From positions 18,599,680-18,663,679 of the forward strand of contig NC_047067.1 of the NCBI RefSeq assembly GCF_902459465.1: a stretch of 64,000 bases of DNA, given 5' to 3'. The DNA is from Asterias rubens (lineage: Eukaryota > Echinodermata > Asteroidea > Forcipulatida > Asteriidae). This document shows, in pieces, positions 26,201-38,200 of this stretch. The stretch's first letter is position 1. Each line of letters starts with the position of its first letter. A program made the translations under genes and the position numbers. The notes under the pieces are model-generated. The model was not told where the DNA came from, ran no database searches, and saw only the letters and a program-made list of their open reading frames with translations.

Positions 26201-29200
26201 GCCCCAGGAGTACAAGTAGGTGGCAACAGGCCCCTGACAGTTGATTTGGCCGACAGCCCAAATCAGTTAGTGTAGCCCTCACCTTAAAATGGCCGCCTGC
26301 TGTGATGTTAGGCGATATCTCATTAGAAAACAAATTTACAATAAAAATCATATCAAACATTCAAAGGTGCCATATTTTTTAAAGAAACTAAGTTAAAGTG
26401 TTATCAATCTGTTTGGAAAGCAAGCATGAACAAGTGCGTTTCTAGTTTCTGTTGGAAGAGAGTAATGTTTTGCATTTGTCTCAGCTCTTCAGGAAGTGAG
26501 GTCCTAAGCTGGAAAGTTCAGTAGGACAAAGGCAAACAGAAATCTGGTAAAAAAGCAGGCCTGACACCGATCCTATTTGTTTCTCCCTACCTTTATTGTC
26601 AGCAGCAATGAAGCCTAGAATGTTCTCATGGCGCAGCATAACCGTTTGATAGATCTCCGCCTCCCGGAACCAAGATCGTTCCTCCCTGGAGGAAAAGATT
26701 TTGACGGCGACATATTCTCCTCTCCATCGTCCCTTGTAGACTTCCCCGTAGCGGCCTTTACCGATGCACTCAATCAGCGTGATCTGTCTGGCGATGGTGC
26801 GCTGAACGAGCAGCGGTAAACCTGGAAAGACAAGGGTAGAGGAGTAACAATCAAAAGTCTGAAAAGTTATAAACTCATTTACAGCTCCATAGACTACACA
26901 ACACTATGGAGGAAATGCCCTCTGTTGCCCTGGTCTTTGCCTTGACGACCATTAGAGTTTCCCATAGATAACACTTTAAGTTTTTACAATGGAAGTTCCC
27001 TTAACTAAATTTTGAAAAAGTCATACACTCATTTCCAGCTCCACAGACTCCAGGCCTGGAATTACACATAGGCCATGGATAGCAATGGCTTCTGTTGCCC
27101 TTGGTCATGGCCTTGGTGCCCCTTCAAAAGTTTCCCATAGACTCTAAGATTTTACAATGGAGTGCCCTTCACAATATGAAAATGGCCTTGCCCTCTGAAA
27201 AAAATGTTAAAATTCCAGGCCTGAGACTCTACACAGATCAAAACACACATCCCAAACATATCTGTCAAACATTCAAAAATAAAAGGACCACACACAAAGC
27301 AATTTACAGGCAACCAGTTCCAGGCGATCTCCTAAAAAAGGGCATTTACATTTCAACGTTCACATTATAACCTTTGGGACCGTAAGACATCGTTTGAAAA
27401 ATTACTCCTTTGTAACCCAAGTTGTCCTGCAGCATGCACTGCAGTTGGTTGCCTCCAAGTTGCCTGTAAAAGTTGCCTCGTGTGACAACGCCCTAAAGAT
27501 GGATCTAAACAACTATAATACAGCTAATAATCACTTACGCATTTTAATAGTCTAGAAGAGTCGATATATTAATCCTTACTTGAGCCTTATTTTATAATGT
27601 ATTTCAAGACGGCAGTAACAAACCCTAAAGGTGCTCTAAGTAAATTGTATCCAAGTTATGGTTTTGTTCCTTACAAATCTTGTGTCACCCAACTTATGAA
27701 TGTGTATCATTCATGGGCTACAACTTTAGATAAGCGTAGTCCCCCAAGGATTGATGCAGTTTTCTTGGATATGAGCAAAGCCTTTGATCGTATGCCCCAC
27801 CATATACTTGTTCGTAAACTTGCCAGTAACTTTAACATCCGTGGATCTCTCTGGAGCTGGATGAAAGATTTTCTGGTTGATCGTCAACAAAGAATCACAT
27901 TTGTTGGTATGAACTCCTCATGGTCCGTAGTTAGCTCTGGTGTTCCTCAAGGAAGTGTTCTTGGGCCTCTGTTATTCAATTTATTCACCAATGATATATC
28001 TTACAACCTCAGTTCTAACTGTGTTCTTTTCGCTGATGATGTATTAATTTATCGTCCAATCCGTTCCTGTTTAGATGTAAGTTCCCTCCAGCATGACCTC
28101 GATGAGCTAAGCACTTGGAGTGTTTCCAATGGTATGACGTTTAACCCTACAAAGTCCAAAATCATGCATATTTCCCGTAAACACTCTCTCGACCCCCCTG
28201 TTTACACTCTTTCAGGTTTTCCTGTGCAACCCACATCCTCTGTCAAATACCTTGGAGTCACTCTGAATGCTCAGCTTTCTTGGAATAATCATGTAAAAAA
28301 TGTTGTTTCAAGTGCCAATAGAACATTGGGCCTCATTAAGACCATTGCTTTCAATTCTTCTGTTTCAGCTAAGTTCTGTCTTTATAAATCCCTAGTTCTC
28401 CCAATTTTAGAATATGGCATGCCAGCTCGGCTCCCTCATACATCTCTCCAGACTCAGGCCCTCGAACGGGTACAAAAACGTGCTACTCGGTTTATTCTTG
28501 GGCAGAGGATGGGTGAGATGTCCTACCCCGATAGACTTAAGTCCCTCAACTGGTCGTCTCTGTCAATTCGTCGTAATTTTTCTGTTTTATATTATCATTA
28601 AGTGTAAGTTTAACCTTATTCAATGCGATGTGGCAGACATCATTTCTGTCAACCATAGATATCCTAATGTTCTCACCTTCAAACACCTGTATGGTAGAAC
28701 CGATGCTCTGCACTTATCTGCTTCTCATCTTTTTCCCTACCTTTGGTCTAGTTTGCCAGAAAACATTCGTAATTCACTACTGCTTTTGCCCTTCCACAGC
28801 TTTCTCAAATCACTTAGATTTTCTGTCTGTCAACCTCATGAATCTACTGAATAGTAGCTTTAGCCCTATCACTTGTGCAATATTTTAAGTCGTTTTAATT
28901 TATCTACAAGTTTAGGTTTTATTTATTTATTTATTTCCCTTTATTGTTTATCCTTACCCCATCTGTTATTTTTACTTATTTATTTATTTTTAATTTAATT
29001 TATTTTTTATTCTTAATATATATTTAGCATTTTCTATTGATTTTTAATTTTCTGCTTTTATTATTGCTTTGTGTACTATATTATGTTAAATCTATATTAA
29101 TTTTATTGTGTACCCCAGGTGTGGGGCAACAGATCTACGGATCATAGTATGTATTTGCTTTTGTTGTCCCTTGCCCATCTTGGGGTATAATGTTGTCAAT

Positions 29201-32200
29201 GTATTTTGTTTTGTACTGTTATGGCGAATAAAATAATAATAATAATAATAATTGTCTGGAACATGCTAACATGACAAAGACTCAGGAAACAGAGAATAAA
29301 GACTTCCCACATAATTTTTTTTTTTCCAAGGCTTTGTGGCTGATCAGAAATCTCATGAGACGTTCACCAGACGACAGTGTGATTTTATGCAATTAGTGAC
29401 TTGAACAGAAGTCTCTTTTTTTTTCTTCGTCTTTTTTTAAATGCGTCATAACACTACAGTTTGGTTCATTCGGGTTATGTCTGTCTTTATATTGGTCTTC
29501 CGGTAAAGGGAACTCTGCAAACTCCCACAAGGGGATAAAAACACCAAGCTGGCAACAGCCAATCTCTCTCACACAAATTTCTATGTTAAAGGAACACATT
29601 GCCTTGGATCGGTCGAGTTGGTCTTTGAAAAGCGTTTGTAACCATTTCCTAAAAAATGCATCTGATTAGAAAGATATTTTAAAAGTAGAATATAATGATC
29701 CACACAAGTATCACTCGAAATTTACCTAGTCGACAAACACGGTCAGCCATTTATGGGAGTCAAATTTTTGTGGATCATTGTATTCCTAACAATTGGTTAC
29801 AAACGCTTTTCAAAGACCAACTCGACCGATCCAAGGCAACGCATTCCTTTAAGTTGCACAAATCAAGAAATTGTGATCCACTAGACGACAATACTTATTT
29901 CGGCCATTTAGCTTGGTAAGATTCGAAGCCACAGCCTTGTAATTGCAGGTCCTGCAGTCTAACTACTGGACCACGATTCTCTCTGCTTTAATAGACTTTG
30001 TAAAGCCAGCGCAAATATTCAAACCTCCAGGATCGAGTTGACCCAATCATGTCGAGTTGGTCATGTGTGCGATTCTGTTTCTTCTACTTTAGTTCAACAT
30101 AGTTTATGGCTTTTAAAAAAATCAAGTATTGTTGCCAAAGCAAGTGATCTACATGTTATTTCTTTACGCTTTCATCTTTCATGCGCCGACTGGTCACCAG
30201 CAACAGGTTCAAATCCGATACATGGAAAGGTTTGCAGTAACACCATGTAATGACTATCTCTGAAAAGAACCGTTGGTTTTAACTCAATGTTTCGATCAGT
30301 ACACTCTGATCGTCTTCTGGAAAAAGGGTTCAAATCCCATTAAAAAAAATTGTTGTAAAACAAAGAAGATTGCATAACCACATAGTCTTGAGAATGGGAA
30401 AGAAGACTCTTGGGGGTGCTACACAGTGACCTATTAAGGTTTTTTTTTTTTTTTTTTTGTGGTGGTGGTTCTATAGGTTCTTAAGATGTTCAGTAGGTTT
30501 CTATAGAATTTTTTGTAGAAATTCTATAGATTATTTTTATAGAATTCTATAGAACTCTATACAATTGTTCTTTAGTGGGCAAATTTTCTAAAGAATCGTA
30601 TAAAGAAACTCGGATTCTCTATAGAAATTCTATAGGCTTTGTGTAGAAACTGTATAGAAATTTTATATAGATGTTCTATATATTTTTCTAAAGAATTGTT
30701 TATAGAAATTCTATAGATTTTTTTTTATAGAATTCTATAGAACTTCTTAGTAAGGGGGGGGGGGTATTTTGAACAAACAAATCAATTTATCACTAAAATA
30801 AAAACAGTGCATGACAAATTGGGTACAATTTGCTACCTGAACCGGAGCTGGAGGTTGCAGTGTTGTGGATGTCACTCAACGTCCATCCTACAGGAATGCC
30901 CGGGCTGTGATGGCCGCAGATGAGCGGCAGGTCGTTATGTGACCGACCGTGGGTCGTCGACCTCTGCCACAGGTACCAGCGGACGGTCATCAGGAACAAC
31001 GCCGCCAGGCAGAAGATGGTGATGGGGATGGCAATGGCCAGAGCCAAGTTGACCATTGATATTTTCTGGCTAGGTGGAGAGTTGAAACCTGAGGAGAAAA
31101 AAAATCATCAGATTAATTCAGTTATGATATGGAAGAATTGTTAAATTTACCATAAAAACAAAGTTAAAAAAAAGGAGTTATACGCGATTGGTAGAGCTAA
31201 CAAAATAGTCAAAGTCCCGTGTTTTTGTTTTGTGTGATCAACAGTTACTTCTTTCTCAAAAACTATGTTACCTCAGAGGGAGCGTTTTCTCACAATGTTT
31301 TATACTATCATCAGCTCTCCATTGCTCGTTACCAAGTAAGGTTTTTATGCTAAACATTATTTTGAGTTATTACCAATAGTGTCCAGTGCCTTTAAACAAA
31401 TGTGTCACATTAGTAATTTGTAAAAGACCAGTATCCACATGTAACCATAGGTTCGCCTCAAGAAGTAACGGAACCGAAAATAATTAAAAACTCATTTTTT
31501 ACATTTTTACAGACACACACTTGATGTGACTCTTGATAAGAATCGAAATCACAGAAGTTGCAGAAAAGTGTCTCCGAGTTCAACTTCACACACCCAGATT
31601 AGCATCAATAGACTTTGCAGGGGGGGGGGGGATGGGCACAAATTCTGTATTTCTTGCAAACAACTGGAAGCCGATTTTCTTCAATTTATTGTTGAATTGA
31701 TTTTAGCTTTATATGATGTTTTAATTAGCATTACATTTCCAACAACATGTTATTTTCATGCTCATAAACAATGTTTAACTTAAATAAAGGACGAAAAACA
31801 AAACCTCCCCATGTTGAACTCCTTAAGGTAGGGACCATAATGGTTCCAGAAGTTCGAATATGCGCAAGGTTTGCACAGTCTTATAGATAGACGATGTGAC
31901 CTGTGACAACACATGTTTACAAAAGAGCCACAGAGCCTGGACTTCTTGCAGGCATGATTTGTACACAGCTCAATGGAAGAAAACATAAAATCTTAAAGTT
32001 TATGGAGATTGCACTGTCTAATTCTTATCAACTTTTGATGAAAGGGGGCACATCTCAAAACTTGTCCAGCTTTTACTTTCATAATTCTTGGTTTTACGTG
32101 GAAATTATGACAAAAAATGTCAACTTTCCCATATGACCTGTGCAGTATTGTGCCTGCCAGAATACTTAAAGAATGTACAAGGTCACACTTATTGTAAACA

Positions 32201-35200
32201 AGGTTCACATGGTCTATACCAATTATTGCATTCAACCTACCCTTGCAGGATCTTGTGCAAAAGTCTTCGTCATAGAATATGTTATCAGTACCACCACATC
32301 CGCTGTAGATATACGGCTGGCATTGATCTACCGTCATGTTATAAAACCAGACGTTCACTTGACTGTCACAATCGCCATACAGCGGCTTCATCGAACAGCG
32401 TTCTGAAATGGAGCAGAGAGAAATGTTATTGTGACAATTATGAGAAGTAGGGACTCAGGGTTTATATTTCATACAGAAGCTAAGCAAAGGGAGGGGGGGG
32501 GGGCAAATATGCCAAAGTTGCTTACCAATCTTAGGCTCTTCTGTTGGGAGAGGCAAGAGTTTCATATCTTTAATCAACTCCCTATTGCAGTAATCGGTGT
32601 CCGAGCAACACATGGACATGTAGTAGGTGTTCGGCTGCGGGTTCAGGCAACCGAAGCGCCGCTCTGGTGGACCCTTGGGGTTGTCTTCACAAAGAAGTAA
32701 CGTCATCTCTTTCTGTTTGGATTAAAAATACAATCAAGAGCCGCATTAACAATCACAAATGGCCCACAGACACGACATATTACCGGGGCTCAATTTCATA
32801 TAGCCTGTAAGCAAAAAACTTACTAAGCACAGAATAGTATTGCTTAGCAGAAACAGGTTACCAGCCAAAATTAAATTAATTTGCATTGTTGAGGCTAAAT
32901 GGCCCACTCAATTAAATGGGTAATTCTCTGGGGAACATGTTTGTACCGCAGCAAAATTGAAGGGCACCACAGCAAAAGCTCAGGACACCATGACAATTGC
33001 TCTGGGTGTGGTGGGTCAATTTGAGGCCTGAACAAGCAATGGCAGCCATAGTAAACATGTTCAAAATTACTTTTTCAAATCTGTGATGGCCTTTGTACAT
33101 GTACAGCTAAATATCTTTCTGCGTACTCTGACCGTGTGGTAATGGACCTTTTTCATGCTGCCTCAATCTTGGTCATGTTCCTCATATTGAATAACAATAA
33201 ATTAATGGTAATAATCATTTTGCAGTTAGGAACCGGACTAGTTTGTTCTTCCAGCCTCGGTTTGGTAACATTGATATAAACGGGAGAAATGCAAGATTGC
33301 TGCACCGTGATAGAGGGCGCACTTTTGACGGGACCGCAAGGAGACACGTGCGCCATTCTGTACGCGCATTGAATATGAAGTACACGTTGGAGTTTGTGTT
33401 TATTGAACGCTACGCCGCGATGCTGTTTTGTCAACTTACAAAATGGCCGCACAAACACAGTTTGTGTTTATTGAACGCTACGGCCGCGATGCTGTTTGTC
33501 AACTTATGGCGCACAAACATAAGCTTTGCGAGCTGTTTAGTCAACTTAAAAAATGGCTGCATGCGTGCATGCTGGACCACGTAAAACGGCCAGTGCGCCC
33601 TCTAGTTCTTATATATACATGTAACTCTATGGAGAAGGGTCTATTCCCCTTCTTGTATCATCAAAGGCCTGTGCCCCCAAAATATTTCTCTTATCTGCCC
33701 CACTATATATTGACACTGCCTATACACAGGGACAATACATGTACATTGAAGAAACTGGACACTATTGGTAATTGTCAAAGACCAGTCTTCTCACTTGGTG
33801 TATCTCAACATGCTTAAAATAACAACTGTGAAAATTTAAGCTCCATGAATCTTCGAAGTTGCGAGATATTAATGACAGAAAAAAACACCCTTGTCGCACA
33901 AAGTTGTGTGCTTTCAGATGCTTGGTTTCGAGACCTCAAATTCAAAAGCTGAGGTCTCGAAATCAAATTCATGGAAAATTACCTCTTTCTCGAAAACTAC
34001 GTCACCTCAGAGGGAGCTGTTTCTCAAGACGTTTTATACTATCTACCTCTCCCCATTACTCGTAATCAAGAAAGGTTTATGATAACAATTATTTTGAATA
34101 ATTACCAATAGTGTCCACTGCCTTTAAGAGGAAACCTAGAACTAAGTAGCGGCCAGCGAAAGCACTAATGGTTTGTAGCCTACTTCTTGATCATGCTAAT
34201 AATATGTCCCTCGAGACTGTCTGGTTCTCAAAGAAAGTGACACTAGAATGAAATTCTAGGCATGGCCGATCACATTGTACTCTTACAGGATGTATAAATA
34301 ATGTGTGAACCCACAAGAAATTCACCCACAAGAAATTCACCCAAAGGGCGGGCACTTAAAAGCTCACTTACAATTTAGTAAGCATCAACCATCAAATGAG
34401 TGATTAAGATTTCAATAATAGCTATTTCTTATATAGCGCATTTCACAGTAACCGTCTCAATGCGCTTTACATTTAGTGCCCTGGTCATTTGGGCAATAGC
34501 ATTCCTTCCAATCTTTCTCGGCTCCCTCGGGCCTGGGCAACCAGAACGCTCCAAAGGCTTTTTCATACATACATTAACCTCTACCCACGCAGGTACCCGT
34601 TTATACCCCTACTAAAGTAGGACATAAGAATTACGACCGGGACCTGAACACACACTAGAACCACCAGAACTTGAATTTGATGCTGTAAACCACTCGGCCA
34701 TAACACCGTATCATTTAAGTAAGAAATGGCCGATCAAATTACTAAATTGTGTGACTTTGACAGGTTCACACCACTGCGATACAACAATACATTCATGACA
34801 TTAGGGCAGTTCCACGGGGTCGGACGTACATTTCGGACACTTTAACAGAGTGTATTATTACAGTGGTATAAATAAAAGGAATTTTTATTCTGGATAGAGG
34901 TATAAGGCAGTCACTAGAGTTATTTTATCAAAAAATTGTTCATCCATGTCTTTGGATATAGACGCCATTCGCCCAAAACACCATGGTGTCGGACGTACTC
35001 AGAGAAACGCCTTTTTATGAAAACCAATATTTGTAGTTCAAACTCTGTGATGTGTTTGAACTTTAATGCAATTTTTTCTTATTTATGGATTCATCAGACC
35101 TCTGTCATTACACTTTACCATAAGACATTTGTTTTTTAAATTTGAATTTTAAGGAACGGCATTTAATATATTGGTGTCGGACGTACATTTTACAGTGTCG

Positions 35201-38200
35201 GACGTACTTGTCCGAAATTGCATTCAAAAATAGGTAACAATCAGTTCAACTTTTCACTTTTGTTATAAAATAATGATTACATCTACCAATTTGGTGTTGT
35301 AATATCAGATTAAATCATTATTTGTTGAAAAAAGTGGTTTAATTGTCAAATTATACCACGTTTTGAGATCAATAGAAACAATGTGCATGTGTAATGCAAC
35401 TTGTACATGATGTACATGTGTATCCTTATGCATTGCTGTGGCAACCAAAACTGGCAAAACACCCAAGTTTCAAAATGTTGCCTAACAATGAAAGATATGA
35501 GTCTGCAAAATAACATTTGGTCCAAATATATTGTAGATTGGACTTGTGTTTAAAAAAATTAAAGTTTAAAGTTCATGGTGGGTAACTGTTGTCAAGGTCA
35601 AAGGTCACCAAGAATTTTGGTGTTAAATGTTTTGATATTTTCTCTCAAGAACCAACTTTAGAGCATTGTCAACAGCTTACTAAAATGAATAAGAGCTCTA
35701 TCCTTGCTTGGGGGTAACCACATGTACCTGAATTTAACAAATATACTGCAAAAACCAAGCTTTTCTTATATTAATTATAAGTACCAGTGGGTTTTGGAAA
35801 TGGAAATTAAAATTTTCTGCGGATTAAAATTATTGTGTTTTTAGCAGCCAGTAGAAAAAAAGGGGAATGAAATACACTTGTTTTGAGGCAAGATTTGAGT
35901 GATTTGGGTGAGAGTTACCCTAGGTACCAATTTACAGCTTTGTATGATATTTTAAAGGCAATCAAAAAGGCTTTCACATAATTATCTTGGAGGTGTCGGA
36001 CGTACTGGTGTCGGACGTACGAACAAAATGCACGTCCGACACCAGGATTTTGTACGATTAAGAAGATTTTTTTAAAGAAATAATTCCATGTTTAGAGAGA
36101 GGGCATCAATTGTGCTTTGTAGTGCAAATTTGAAAATTTTCTGCCCACGGTTGAAATAGGGAGATTAAAATATTCACTATTTTGGTGTCGGACGTACATC
36201 GGAAAAGTAAGTTTCCTAAAATATTGAATATCATAAAATTTTGAAAGAAATTTTTTATTTTTTTTTCCATCATTGTGTTGTTACCATAGCAAACTTCAAA
36301 CAGGTGCAAAACCAAAACAAACACTATTTAACCACAGTAAAAATTTTGATTAATTTGGCAAAACATTATTTTTGAGCAAATTTCACTATTTTTAAAGTAT
36401 TTTTTCAGTCGAAAATAGCACTTGAGCCGCTGAATATTTTCAGTAACAAATTATATTTTATTAAAATTCATACAATTAGCTACAAAATGATGTCTCATTT
36501 GTCACATTAGTGCCATTTTGAAATTTTGGCACTGAGGTTTACATTTCTATGGAACTGCCCATTAAAGGAACACGGACGAGTTGGTCTACAAAAAGCGTTT
36601 GTAACCGTTTGTTATAAAATGCATATGATTGGAAATATGTTTTAAAAGTAGAATACAATGATCCACACAAATTTGCCTCGAAATTGCGTGGTTTTCCTTT
36701 TACTTTGCGAACTAACATGGTCGGCCATTTATGGGAGTCAAAAATTTGACTCCCATAAATGGCCGACCGTGCTAGTCGACGAGGTAAAAGGAAAACTGTG
36801 CAATTTCAAGGAATGTTTGTGTGGATCATTGTATTCTACTTTTACAACATCTTTCTAACCATATGCATTTTATAACAAATGGTTACAAACGCTTTTTATA
36901 GACCAACTTAACCGATCCAAGGCAACGTGTTCCTATATAGAGTTCACTGCACCTTCCCAGGCCTGGAATTTCATTCTTGATAGGGCAGGTTATTTTCATC
37001 TTGTAAAGGGCACCTCAATTAGAAAATGTTCAATGCTACGAAAATGTTTTGGAGGGGCACCAAGGCCAAGACCAGGGCAACAGAGGATGGGCAGCCCCTG
37101 TGGCCTCTGTGGGATTGCCAGGCCTGCTTCTACATTCTTGTCTCAACCACACCAAATAGTCACTCAGCTGTAAAGGTCAATCACTTAAGGTCAATCACAA
37201 TGTGACCAGCCCTGATACTTCACGACGGCAATTGCCGTCGTTGCCCCTACCGATTGCCGCAATGCCCTTCAAAAACCCAATTTTTCATGGCAATGATTGC
37301 CGTGCCCTTCCTCCTGAAAACAAATTATATTCAACGTTGTCAAAGTTCGAAAATAAGCCAAAAAGTCCTGATGTCTGTGTAAATTTCACGCAACGAAATA
37401 GACCCCAATTTCACGCACGTAAGGCACAACAGCAGATTTCAGGCCCATTAGTCGTTGTTCTTTGCGTGCGACAAAAAAATACTCGAAACATCGAACACTA
37501 GAGGGCGTTTCGGAACAAAGCGATAGCTTGAGACTAAACGCCCTCTAGTGGTAAAATTACGTGAACCAAAGCTAAACGCCTTGAGACAAAGACTCGACGT
37601 GTCTGTGCATGCTGGGATAGTGGTTTTCCCCATGCTTGGTACATTTGATGTACCATCATGAACAGCATAGTCATCGCGCACCGCATGCATTTATTCTGTC
37701 AACATCGTGTCAAAATTCAGTTACGTGGGAATTTGAGCGTCTCTACGAAAAACTACACAACGTGCATGACCAATAATAGGATTACGTATGAACAAAAATT
37801 ATTTATTGTGTATTGTAAGTAGTTGTTCTTTATTTTGTTGAATTAGATGAATGCTTTCTTTTTTTATTGGGTAACAGTTAGAAAATGGAAAAATTGGAAG
37901 AACTATTTTTTACAGGCAACTCAGAGTTTTTTTCTCAAACTGCCGTCGTGCCCTTCGCAACTTTTTATGATTGCCGTGATGCCCTTCCAAATTTTTGAAA
38001 ATTGCCTTGGTGCCCTAAATTTTTACAAAAAGTCAAGGCAAAACTGCCGTGCCCCTTAAAAGCTGAAGCATCAGGGCCGTGTGACCTTTAATCCCTTGAC
38101 CTTTCTATTCAGGACACACACTAATTAGGATTTAAGACACTCCTTTCCTGTGACCTGGTTATGTTTTTGTTTGGTCTCATTTTGTAGTAGAGCGATGCGA

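Noticed and set aside
27095..27370. 91-codon open frame
   Set aside because: Mostly within a family 6 element (27050-27233) in receptor intron 5; no protein features.
31780..31986. Cysteine-rich minus-strand frame next to the Kunitz exon, considered as a further receptor exon
   Set aside because: Part of it is a repeat also found at the window start, cysteine spacing fits no domain I know, and no splice phase fits.
33243..33817. Two overlapping open frames of 113 and 129 codons
   Set aside because: They run through a 68-bp tandem duplication and neighbouring repeats, in two frames at once, with no domain.
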